A stretch of DNA of 64,000 nucleotides, taken from positions 124,001 to 188,000 of the forward strand of contig NZ_JADKYX010000008.1 of assembly GCF_016093545.1 (NCBI RefSeq), in the 5' to 3' direction. A program made the translations under genes and the position numbers. The stretch comes from Massilia rhizosphaerae (GTDB lineage Bacteria; Pseudomonadota; Gammaproteobacteria; Burkholderiales; Burkholderiaceae_D). Positions within the stretch are counted from its first letter, which is position 1. Every line of letters begins with the position of its first letter. Below are positions 27,283 through 35,065 of this stretch, one piece after another. The notes below the pieces were generated by a model. It saw only the letters and a program-made list of their open reading frames with translations. It was not told the DNA's origin and made no database searches.

Positions 27283-29505
27283 TTAGAAATTGCCCTTGAA
27301 CTGAACACCGTAGGTGCGCGGTTCGTTGGTAAAGCCCGTCAGGTTGTTGAAGTCGATCGCACCCGTGATGCGGCGCTGGTCGAGGATGTTGCGGCCGAAG
27401 GCGGCCACTTCGTACTTGCCGTCATCCCAGAGATAGCCCAGGCGCAGGCCGCCTTCCGTCAGCGGCTTGCCAGTGAACTCTTTTGCTTCGTACAGGAAGA
27501 AATTGATCTTCGAACGGTACGACCAGTCGGTGTAGACGTAGAACTCGCCGTCGCCGACCGCCATGCTGTAGCGGGCGTTCAGGTTGACGATCCACTTCGG
27601 TGCCTGCGGCAGCGGGTTGCCGTCGATGACGACGTGGCCGGCTGCATTGATCGGATCGGTGATCGTGCAGGCCGCGCACTTGGTCAGCGACAGGCTCGGG
27701 TCGCGGATTTCCGTGAAGTTGTACGAGCTGCTGGCGCCGACGCGCAGATCCGGGGTCACGAGGCCTTCGAAGTCGAACTCGGCGCCGCGGCCCGAGGTCT
27801 TCTTCGCGTTGATCAGCTTGGTGACGTTGGTGTTGCCGCCGACCACGGTCAGCTGCTGGTTCTTGATGTCGTAGTCGTACAGCGAGAACGCGACGCGGGC
27901 ACGGCGCTCGAACAGGTCGGCCTTGATGCCGCCTTCGTACGACGTGATGGTCTCGGCGTCGGCGACGGTGATGCCCACCGGTGCAAAGGTCGAGGCCGGC
28001 GCGATGCTCGGGGCGCGGAAGCCGGTCGCGATGCGCGCGTACAGGTTCACGTCGCGGTTCAGCTTGTACGTGCTCGACAGGTCCCAGTTGATCTTGTCGC
28101 GGCTTTCGCTGACGCTGTTCGGACCCACCGGGGTGAAGCCGGTCGCGGTGACGGTGCGGAAGTCCTTCTTGTCGTCCGTGTAGCGCAGGCCGCCGCGCAC
28201 CGACAGGGCGTCGTTGATGTTGTAGACGACGGAACCGAACGCGGCCCAGGCCTTGTTGTTCTGCTCGCTGGCCTGGCGCGACGTCCGGGCGCCGGTGGCG
28301 CTGTTGTAGCCGTCGCTGCCGCCCGTCACGTCCTCCTTGAAGTAGTACACGCCGGCCTGCCATTGCAGCGGGCCACCCGCCTTCGACTCGACGCGGAATT
28401 CCTGCGAGTACTGCTTCAGGTCGTCGATGAAGCCGCCCGTCTCCGACTGGAACGGGATGAAGCCCGGACCCTGCGGCGTGCCGCCGTCGATGTCGCCGCG
28501 GCTGTAGTAGCTGCCGACCGACTCGTAACCCGTGATCGAGTGGAACAGGACCGGACCCAGGTCCCACGTGATGCGGGCGTTGGCGCCGTTCGTCTTGAGG
28601 TTCTGGAAGTTCTGGGCGTTCGTGACGATGCTGTCGAGGTCGTAGCCGTCGACGATGTCGTTCGTGCCCTTCTTGATCAGGTTCGCGCGGAACAGGCGGG
28701 CGCTGCCGGTGGTCGTGCGCTGGTGCACGTTGAACAGGGCGCTGAACGTGGTGCCCGGCTTGTACAGGAATTGCACGCGTTCCGCGTGTTCGTTGTAGCC
28801 GTCCAGTTCGGCGGTCTTGTTCGTCTTGGCGACGTCGCTGTAGTTGTCGACGTAGTCGTCGCGGTGCTGGCGCAGGGTCGACACGCGCATCGCCCACTTG
28901 TCCGACAGCGGCACGTTGGCGGCGCCTTCGACGTTGGCGGTGCCGTGGGTGCCGTACGACAGGTTGTAGTAACCCTCGACCTTCTTGAAGTTCGGCTTCT
29001 CGGATTCGAATTTCACGACGCCGGCCGGGGTGTTGCGGCCGAACAGCGTGCCTTGCGGACCGCGCAGCACTTCCACGCCGGCCAGGTCGAAGATCGGGAA
29101 GCCCTTGAGGATCGGGTTTTCCTGCACGATGTCGTCATAGATCAGCGACACCGGCTGCGATGCGAAGGTCGAGAAATCCGTGTTGCCGTAGCCGCGGATA
29201 TAGAAACGCGGGAAGGTGCGGCCGTTCGAGGACTCAACGTTCAGGCTGGGGGTCTTGCCGGCCAGCAGGCGGATGTCCTGGCCGCCCGACACGAGCACGT
29301 CCAGTTTTTCGCCTTTGATGGCGGTCACGGACACCGGTACTTCCTTGATATTTTCGGTACGGCGCTGCGCGGTCACGGTCACCGTCTGCAGTTGGTTCGC
29401 CGGCGTCGTCTGCGCCAGGGCCGCGCCGCCGGGTACGGCAGCCAGCGCCAGCACCGCGCCATGCGCGGCGATGACGCGCTTGTGCATCTTGGACATCTTG
29501 ATCAT
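27283..29505 (-). CDS. TonB-dependent receptor 2
   Basis: 740 aa from the ATG at 29505 (MIKMSKMHKRV; AGGA about 10 bases upstream; an internal ATG 3 codons later is also possible). Signal peptide, TonB-box-like QTVTVTAQRRTENIKEVPVSVT, plug (DIRLLAGKTPSLNVESS, RFYIRGYGNTDF, GVEVLRGPQGTLFGRNTPAGVV) and a barrel ending GVQFKGNF. The plug is of the Fe-siderophore/CirA-like group common in Sphingomonad- and Oxalobacteraceae-type receptors. Substrate unknown. It has its own terminator; the proteases downstream are probably separate transcripts. Confidence 0.95.
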   Translation of the reverse strand: MIKMSKMHKRVIAAHGAVLALAAVPGGAALAQTTPANQLQTVTVTAQRRTENIKEVPVSVTAIKGEKLDVLVSGGQDIRLLAGKTPSLNVESSNGRTFPRFYIRGYGNTDFSTFASQPVSLIYDDIVQENPILKGFPIFDLAGVEVLRGPQGTLFGRNTPAGVVKFESEKPNFKKVEGYYNLSYGTHGTANVEGAANVPLSDKWAMRVSTLRQHRDDYVDNYSDVAKTNKTAELDGYNEHAERVQFLYKPGTTFSALFNVHQRTTTGSARLFRANLIKKGTNDIVDGYDLDSIVTNAQNFQNLKTNGANARITWDLGPVLFHSITGYESVGSYYSRGDIDGGTPQGPGFIPFQSETGGFIDDLKQYSQEFRVESKAGGPLQWQAGVYYFKEDVTGGSDGYNSATGARTSRQASEQNNKAWAAFGSVVYNINDALSVRGGLRYTDDKKDFRTVTATGFTPVGPNSVSESRDKINWDLSSTYKLNRDVNLYARIATGFRAPSIAPASTFAPVGITVADAETITSYEGGIKADLFERRARVAFSLYDYDIKNQQLTVVGGNTNVTKLINAKKTSGRGAEFDFEGLVTPDLRVGASSSYNFTEIRDPSLSLTKCAACTITDPINAAGHVVIDGNPLPQAPKWIVNLNARYSMAVGDGEFYVYTDWSYRSKINFFLYEAKEFTGKPLTEGGLRLGYLWDDGKYEVAAFGRNILDQRRITGAIDFNNLTGFTNEPRTYGVQFKGNF

Positions 29506-29864
29506 TGAGTTTTTCCTAGGGAAGAGTGAAAAAAACTGCCGCGTTGTCTCCGCCAGTCTCTCCTGCGGCACCCTCGTAGGGCAGGCCATGGGCCTCGGCA
29601 AACTCGCACCTGATTGTCGATGTCTAAATATTGCCGGCGTGTAAAACGGCAATTGTCGATTATGTGTATCGCCTTATGCAAGGAATACGAATGGGCGCCT
29701 ACATCCTTACAACAGTTTGTTGTATATGAGAATGTGGGCCTTTACATCCCTGTTCACTTTTTTCTGAAAAACCCTTGCACGTTTTTGAAGGGATACGCTA
29801 TGATTCGGGCCTCTTCGGACGTGATGACAAACGTCAGGCAAGAAAACCTCTGGAACAGAGTGAC
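29506..29864. other. 359-bp spacer TonB receptor 2 / tRNA-Val
   Basis: It holds the tRNA promoter (29775-29804) and a perfect 7-bp dyad TACAACA-GTT-TGTTGTA (29708-29724) about 200 bp upstream of the receptor start, a possible operator for the receptor gene. No gene seen. Confidence 0.5.
29775..29804 (+). promoter_or_regulatory. Sigma70 promoter of the tRNA pair
   Basis: TTGCAC (29775-29780) and TATGAT (29799-29804), 18 bases apart, are followed by a GC-rich discriminator (TCGGGCC), as in growth-rate-controlled stable-RNA promoters. The first tRNA begins about 54 nt after the expected start site. Confidence 0.75.
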
Positions 29865-29940
29865 GGGCGCTTAGCTCAGTTGGTAGAGCGGATCCCTTAC
29901 AAGGATTAGGTCGGGAGTTCGACCCTCTCAGCGCCCACCA
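29865..29940 (+). tRNA. tRNA-Val(TAC)
   Basis: 76 nt with encoded CCA. Acceptor stem GGGCGCT/AGCGCCC, D-arm AGCTCAGTTGGTAGAGC, anticodon TAC in the loop CTTACAA, and T-arm GGGAGTTCGACCCTC. Cotranscribed with tRNA-Asp, 41 bp downstream. Confidence 0.97.
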
Positions 29941-29981
29941 GGTTTCAGCTCTTGCGAAGTGAAGAACCGATCAGAGTAAAC

Positions 29982-30058
29982 GGAGCGGTAGTTCAGTTGG
30001 TTAGAATACCGGCCTGTCACGCCGGGGGTCGCGGGTTCGAGCCCCGTCCGCTCCGCCA
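29982..30058 (+). tRNA. tRNA-Asp(GTC)
   Basis: 77 nt with encoded CCA. Acceptor GGAGCGG/CCGCTCC, D-arm AGTTCAGTTGGTTAGAAT, anticodon GTC in CTGTCAC, T-arm CGCGGGTTCGAGCCCCG. Followed 9 bp later by a strong terminator. Confidence 0.97.
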
Positions 30059-30066
30059 GTATCAAG

Positions 30067-30096
30067 AAAAAAGGTCCGATTCGTCGGACCTTTTTT
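30067..30096 (+). terminator. Terminator of tRNA-Val/tRNA-Asp operon
   Basis: AAGGTCCGA-TTCG-TCGGACCTT is a 9-bp perfect stem with a UUCG tetraloop (30071-30092) followed by TTTT; flanking A-run makes it symmetrical. Confidence 0.92.
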
Positions 30097-30119
30097 CGTT
30101 TCATGCCTCTACTCTATCG

Positions 30120-31193
30120 ATGACGCACCCCTACATCCGGTTCCGGATCCGCCTCGCCCGCCACGCCGTCGCGCAACTGGCTGCGCGCCTGCGCAGCTCC
30201 GCCGAGATCGTCATGCTGGTCCTGGGTCCAGCATTCATCGGCCTGGTCGCCTTCGCCGCCCTGCCTGCGATGCTCGCGGCCGCCGAGCCGTTGCCGCTCG
30301 CCCTGCCCCTGCTGTGCCTGCACGGCATCGCGATGAGCGTACCGGTCGCGCTGCTGCGGTCCCGGGTCGTGCCCGCGCACGTGCGCGCGTGGCTGTATTC
30401 CCTGCCGGTGCCGCCCGGCTTGCTGCTGCGCGCATCCGCCGCCGTCGCCACCTTGCTGACCGCGCCGCTGGCCCTGGCGTACGCGGCCTCGCTGGCGATC
30501 TGGCTCTATCAACGGCCCGGCTGGCTGGCGCCGCCGCAAGCCGTCACTGGAACCGTGCTGTCGTTCCTGCTGACCTGGACGTGCGCCACGTTTCTGCTCC
30601 TGCGGGGCGCCGGCCTGCCGCAACGGGAACGACGCGCACCGCTGGAAGCCGCCGCCGGCACCCATCCGCCCGCGTCCCGTACCGGCTGGCTCACCCTGTG
30701 GCATCGGCTGTTCTGGCTGCCGCTGTGGCGCCGCAATGCGGCTGGCGCGCGCCAGTGCGTGCTGCTCGCCGCCACCGCCGCTGCCGCCGCGCTGTGGATG
30801 ACGGGGCCGCAAGCGCTGCCGCGCGCGTTCGTCGCCGTGCTGACGAGCGTCCTGCTGGTGTTGCTCGCGCACGAGGCCGACCAGGCGCTGCGCGCTCAAC
30901 TGGCGCGGGTGCGTGTGCTGGCGGCCGGCTGGCCGGTCGACGTCGGCGCGCTGGCCCGTCGTGCCCGCGCCATGGCGTTGCTTGCCATGACGCCCGCGCC
31001 GGCCGTGCTGACCGGCGTCGGCGCGGCAGCCCACGCCTGGCATGGAACGGCCGGCCATCTGTATCTCGCATTGGCCTGGGGCATGCCGCCCGTGTTGATG
31101 CTGACGCCTCCTTTCACCGCACGCGGCCGCATGGCACTCGTCGCGTTCGCCATCATGCTGTTGTGCGCCACCGGAAGCAAACTATGGGATTGA
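30120..31193 (+). CDS. Hydrophobic permease-like component of a two-gene ABC transporter
   Basis: 357 aa, about 8 membrane segments, very rich in Ala/Leu. No similarity to a specific ABC-2 family is obvious, but the ATPase gene starts 10 bp before its stop, so they form one unit. The ATG at 30120 directly follows the tRNA terminator; the frame is open back through the tRNA but that part cannot be coding. Gene content suggests an exporter or membrane-remodelling ABC system; the cargo cannot be read. Confidence 0.72.
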   Translation: MTHPYIRFRIRLARHAVAQLAARLRSSAEIVMLVLGPAFIGLVAFAALPAMLAAAEPLPLALPLLCLHGIAMSVPVALLRSRVVPAHVRAWLYSLPVPPGLLLRASAAVATLLTAPLALAYAASLAIWLYQRPGWLAPPQAVTGTVLSFLLTWTCATFLLLRGAGLPQRERRAPLEAAAGTHPPASRTGWLTLWHRLFWLPLWRRNAAGARQCVLLAATAAAAALWMTGPQALPRAFVAVLTSVLLVLLAHEADQALRAQLARVRVLAAGWPVDVGALARRARAMALLAMTPAPAVLTGVGAAAHAWHGTAGHLYLALAWGMPPVLMLTPPFTARGRMALVAFAIMLLCATGSKLWD

Positions 31194-31822
31194 ATCCAAC
31201 CGTCGACGTCGGCAACCTCGGCTTTCACTTCGCGACGCGCAGCGTGTTCCTCGGCCTGCACCTGCAGCTGGGACCGGGCCTTACCTGGCTGCGCGGCCGC
31301 AACGGCCGCGGCAAGACGACGTTGTTGAAACTGCTGGGCGGCGCGCTGGCGCCGAGCCGCGGCCACATCCGCCTGGACGGCCTCGACAGCGTCACCGACG
31401 CACTCGCCTTTCGCCGCCTGAGCTTTTATTGCGGCGGCGAAGCGCCGGCGCTGGACTGGCTGACGGCGCGCGAATGGCTCGAGCTGCACCTGGCGCTCTA
31501 CGTCGACGCCGACCGCGACGCACTGAGCCGGCACCTGGACGCCTTCCACATCGCCGACATCGGCGCGCAACCGGTATCGGGCCTGTCGCTGGGCCAGTAC
31601 AAAAAGCTGCAACTGGCGCTGGCGCTCGCCCTGCCGGTCCGCCTGCTGCTGGTGGACGAACCGTTCAATGGCCTGGACGTGCAAGCGGTCGACGTGCTGG
31701 AGGTGGAACTCGCGCGCCGCGCCGCCGTGGGCACGAGCTGCATCGTGCTGACGAGCCACCTGGACCTGCGCATCGCGCCGACGGCCACGCTCGACCTGGA
31801 CGCGCAGCCCGGCGTGCTCTGA
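31184..31822 (+). CDS. ABC transporter ATP-binding protein
   Basis: 212 aa, a minimal ATPase domain. Walker A GRNGRGKTT (about residue 38-46), Walker B LLLVDEPF, H-loop LTSHLD. The signature is SGLSLGQ rather than LSGGQ. The size and the Walker A form resemble CcmA-type ATPases, but there are no ccm genes near. It overlaps the permease gene by 10 bp and converges with the GGDEF gene. Confidence 0.9.
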   Translation: MGLNPTVDVGNLGFHFATRSVFLGLHLQLGPGLTWLRGRNGRGKTTLLKLLGGALAPSRGHIRLDGLDSVTDALAFRRLSFYCGGEAPALDWLTAREWLELHLALYVDADRDALSRHLDAFHIADIGAQPVSGLSLGQYKKLQLALALALPVRLLLVDEPFNGLDVQAVDVLEVELARRAAVGTSCIVLTSHLDLRIAPTATLDLDAQPGVL

Positions 31823-31833
31823 ACGCCGGCCGC

Positions 31834-32988
31834 TCAGGCCCGCTTGAGGAGCGGCGCGCCGACCTCGACACGGTTGCGCCCACTCGTCTTCGCGGCGTAC
31901 AGGGCGTGGTCGGCGCGCGCCAGGGCGGCCGTCAATTCCTCGCCCTGGTCGATCAGCACGACACCGATGCTGACCGTCATGCGATAGGCGGCGGCGCACG
32001 CCGGTGCCGGCGCCTCGGCCACGGCGACGCGCAGACGCTCGGCCGCCTGCTGCGCGCCCGCCAGCGACGTGCCCGGCATCGCCAGCGCGAATTCCTCGCC
32101 GCCCAGCCGGCCCATCACATCGTTCTCGCGCAGGCTCATGCGCGCAGTGTCGGCGAACAGGCGCAGCGCGTCGTCGCCGCAGGCATGGCCGAAGCTGTCG
32201 TTGAGCTGTTTGAAATGGTCGAGGTCGAGCATCATCAAGGCGATCGGCTTGCGCAGCCGCAGCGCCTGCTGGCGCGCGCTTTCGGCGCGCTCGAAGAAGG
32301 CGCGGCGGTTCAGCACGTCCGTCAAGCCGTCGATCGTCGCCAGGCGCTGCATGCGCTGGTCGTCCTTGAGCTTGCACAACAACAAAAAGCCGAATCCATT
32401 GACGATCATCAGGAGATAGCTGGCCAGATAGGCAAAGGCATACACCGGATTCGCATCGAACGTCCCGATGCCGCCATTGGCGACAGCCATCCAGATCCAG
32501 ATCGCGATGGCGAACAGGGCATCGTTGACGCCGATGATACGCTGCAGCAGCGGCGCGTCGGCCTGGGGGCGCAGCAGGATGGCGGCGGCGCCGGACGCGA
32601 ACAGGGCGACGATCACGGCCACCACTTGCATCATCTGTTCGCGCGACGCCTGCACCACCGCCGCGGCGGCCACGATGAACAGGGCCGCGACGGCGGCCGG
32701 CGCGAGAATCCGGCGCCAGTTGCGGAACCCGAAGAACACGCAATACGACGCCAATTCGAGCGCGACACCGCCCACCCAACCGAACGCGGCCAGTTGCTCC
32801 ACGAGGGGCAGGCCGGCGTGCGGCGCCACCCAGCAGCAAATCTGCGCCAGGCCGGACGACAGCCGCGCCCACATCCAGGTACGCAGGCCCGGGTTCGGTG
32901 CCGCGCCACGCATATAACCCGCCATCAGCAAGGCAAACGCCGTGTTACCGACGCCAAGCGCCAGCACGAAAGTCTGGATATCGATCAC
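31834..32988 (-). CDS. Membrane-bound diguanylate cyclase (GGDEF)
   Basis: 384 aa from the GTG at 32988, which has AGGAGG 6 bases upstream; this is better than the in-frame upstream ATG. Six or so membrane helices (residues ~5-200), then a GGDEF domain with active-site RLGGEEFALAM, and the inhibitory I-site RxxD as RENDVMGRL just before it. It makes c-di-GMP from GTP with product inhibition, probably sensing something in or through the membrane. No EAL domain. Confidence 0.93.
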   Translation of the reverse strand: MIDIQTFVLALGVGNTAFALLMAGYMRGAAPNPGLRTWMWARLSSGLAQICCWVAPHAGLPLVEQLAAFGWVGGVALELASYCVFFGFRNWRRILAPAAVAALFIVAAAAVVQASREQMMQVVAVIVALFASGAAAILLRPQADAPLLQRIIGVNDALFAIAIWIWMAVANGGIGTFDANPVYAFAYLASYLLMIVNGFGFLLLCKLKDDQRMQRLATIDGLTDVLNRRAFFERAESARQQALRLRKPIALMMLDLDHFKQLNDSFGHACGDDALRLFADTARMSLRENDVMGRLGGEEFALAMPGTSLAGAQQAAERLRVAVAEAPAPACAAAYRMTVSIGVVLIDQGEELTAALARADHALYAAKTSGRNRVEVGAPLLKRA

Positions 32989-33233
32989 TCGGTTCCTCCT
33001 CGTGGGAAGTGTGAGATGATGCAATTAAGGTAATGTTTATTGCCAGAGGGAATTATATTACACGTTTTTCAATCGAACGCACGCACGATTTACCTCGACG
33101 ATGGCGTGCTATGCACCGTGATTGCCAAGCGTTGCGCGATTGCCAATCCCACCCACAATGAGTTGCTGCGCAAGGACAATTGAATCGTTCATAATTGCCG
33201 AACAGCCACTCAGCTGCATCTCCCGGAGCTTTC

Positions 33234-33716
33234 GTGATCTTTGGTTTCCTGAAATCGTCCACGCTGTCCCCCCGCCAACTCCGGTTGCAGAACACGGCGC
33301 TGTTCCGTTCCCTCAAGCCTCTGGAAATCAAATTCGTCGACGGCCTCATGCATGAACGGCGCTACCTGCCGGACGAGATCGTGTTCGACGAAGGCGAGGA
33401 AGGCCAGGCGTTGTACCTGGTGATGAGCGGCCGCGTGCAGATCAGCCGCAGCCACAGCAGGGGACGCCAGATCGTGGGCGAACTGAGCGCCGGCAGTTTC
33501 TTCGGCGACCTGGCCCTGCTGGACAACTCGCCGCGCAGCGCCCAGGTCCGCGCCGTCGACGCCTGCGAGCTGGCGGTGTTCTTCCGCGACGACTTCCTGG
33601 CCTTGATGGAAACGGATGCCGTGATCGGCTACAAGATCTCGCTGGCATTGGCACGCCACATCGGCCAGCGCCTGCGCGGCTGGCTCGACGACCGCGCCCA
33701 CGTGGAGGCGCTATGA
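33234..33716 (+). CDS. Cyclic-nucleotide-binding (CNB) domain protein
   Basis: 160 aa. CNB beta-roll with the phosphate-binding cassette FGDLALLDNSPRSAQVRA, preceded by GEEGQALYLVMSGRVQISR. No DNA-binding domain: the ~25 C-terminal residues after the roll are a helix. GTG at 33234 has CGGAG 6 bases upstream; a TTG at 33195 is the alternative. The stop overlaps the ATG of the AI-2E/PerM permease (ATGA), so the CNB protein is likely a regulatory subunit or sensor for it. Confidence 0.85.
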   Translation: MIFGFLKSSTLSPRQLRLQNTALFRSLKPLEIKFVDGLMHERRYLPDEIVFDEGEEGQALYLVMSGRVQISRSHSRGRQIVGELSAGSFFGDLALLDNSPRSAQVRAVDACELAVFFRDDFLALMETDAVIGYKISLALARHIGQRLRGWLDDRAHVEAL

Positions 33717-34849
33717 TCCAGGGCGCCCTTCGCGACGAGCGCAGCGGCCCGTTCGTCTGGATCGGCATCATCGGCATCACGTGCCTGCTGCTGGTGCTTC
33801 TCGAGCACATGCTGTGGCTGGTGCTGCCGTTCATCCTCGGCACCGTCTTGTACTACATCCTGCTGGGCCCGATGCAGCGCCTGCTGCGCGCCGGTTTTAC
33901 CCGCAACGTCTCGGCCACGCTCGTGTGCGTCGTGTTCTACGGCGCCAGCGCCCTGCTGCTGCTCGTGACGATGACGTGGACCGGATCCCCCGGCGACGCC
34001 GACAGCTGGCACAAGACGGGCGCCCTGTACCTGGACGGCGGCGTCGCGTTCGTGCGCAATACGATGACCTTGTTGGAAGCCAAGTTCCCGATCCTGGCCG
34101 AGATGCATTTGACGTCGATCGTCAACAAACGCTTCAAGGCCTACACGGATAATTTCGCCCAGCGTCACCTGACGTCCATCCTGCTGGGCGCGGCCGGCTG
34201 GCTGCCGTCGCTGCTGCTGGCCCCGTTTCTGGCGTTCTTCTTCCTGCGCGACGGCCTGCGCTTCAAAAAATTCCTCGCCCGCGCCGTGCCGAACGCATAT
34301 TTTGAACGCACGCTGTTCCTGCTGCACCAGGTCGACCAGACGGCGCGCCGCTATTTCGAGGGACTGTTGAAGCTGACCGTGCTGGACACCATCGTGCTCG
34401 GCTTCGGCCTGTGGGTGATCGGCGTCTCGTCGCCGCTGCTGCTGGGATTCATTTCCGCGCTGCTGGCATGGGTGCCATTCGTCGGTTCGATCGTCGGCTG
34501 CATGATGGTCGTGGTCGTCGCCGCCACCGATGCGCCGAGCAACCCGCTGATCGCCTACGGCGCGATCGTCGTCTTCATCCTGGCGCGCCTGCTGGACGAC
34601 TTCGTCTTCATGCCGCTGACGCTGGGCCGCAGCCTGCACATCCACCCGCTGGTGACGGTGCTGATGATCTTCATCGGCGGCGCCCTGTCCGGCGTGGCCG
34701 GCCTGATGCTCGTGCTGCCGCTGCTGGGCGTCGTGATGGTGGTCGGCGAGACCATGGGACGGCTGATGACCAATCCCCGGCTGCGGGCCCGGCACCGTTA
34801 TGCGCGCAGGCTGAGGGACAAGCAAGCGAGCGCGGACCTGAGCGTCTGA
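33713..34849 (+). CDS. AI-2E/PerM-family transporter
   Basis: 378 aa with 7-8 membrane segments and the family C-terminal region (FISALLAWVPFVGSIVGC, LDDFVFMPLTLGRSLHIHPLVTVLMIFIGG, LMLVLPLLGVVMVV). Members include TqsA/YdgG-like exporters and PerM; actual cargo differs (AI-2, Na+/H+ antiport and others). ATG overlaps the stop of the upstream CNB gene. A REPIN-like quartet begins right after the stop codon. Confidence 0.92.
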   Translation: MIQGALRDERSGPFVWIGIIGITCLLLVLLEHMLWLVLPFILGTVLYYILLGPMQRLLRAGFTRNVSATLVCVVFYGASALLLLVTMTWTGSPGDADSWHKTGALYLDGGVAFVRNTMTLLEAKFPILAEMHLTSIVNKRFKAYTDNFAQRHLTSILLGAAGWLPSLLLAPFLAFFFLRDGLRFKKFLARAVPNAYFERTLFLLHQVDQTARRYFEGLLKLTVLDTIVLGFGLWVIGVSSPLLLGFISALLAWVPFVGSIVGCMMVVVVAATDAPSNPLIAYGAIVVFILARLLDDFVFMPLTLGRSLHIHPLVTVLMIFIGGALSGVAGLMLVLPLLGVVMVVGETMGRLMTNPRLRARHRYARRLRDKQASADLSV

Positions 34850-34850
34850 A

Positions 34851-35054
34851 AATTCGGGGTCAGAGCACAAATTCGGGGTCAGAGCACTTTTTGTAGCAAG
34901 ATCCTGAGAGCAGAATTCCACGCCTCGGGCCGTCGCGATGCCCGGTGCATTCCACTCGAATTGGGCGAATTCTATGCAGGCAATATCTTCAGGGGACAAA
35001 AATAAGCGTGCTCTGACCCCGAATTCACGCCCAAATATGCTCTGACCCCGAATT
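34851..35054. repeat. AATTCGGGGTCAGAGCAC quartet (REPIN-like), copy B
   Basis: Direct copies at 34851-34868 and 34870-34887 face inverted copies at 35008-35025 and 35038-35054, with a 120-bp spacer. It exactly fills the gap between the convergent AI-2E-type gene (stop at 34849) and ygiQ (stop at 35066). The spacer has no similarity to copy A by eye. Confidence 0.87.
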
Positions 35055-35065
35055 TTTTTGTCGGC

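Noticed and set aside
29952..30119. Extension of the ABC permease frame back across tRNA-Asp
   Set aside because: It would run through a tRNA and its terminator; the start at 30120 is the only reasonable one.
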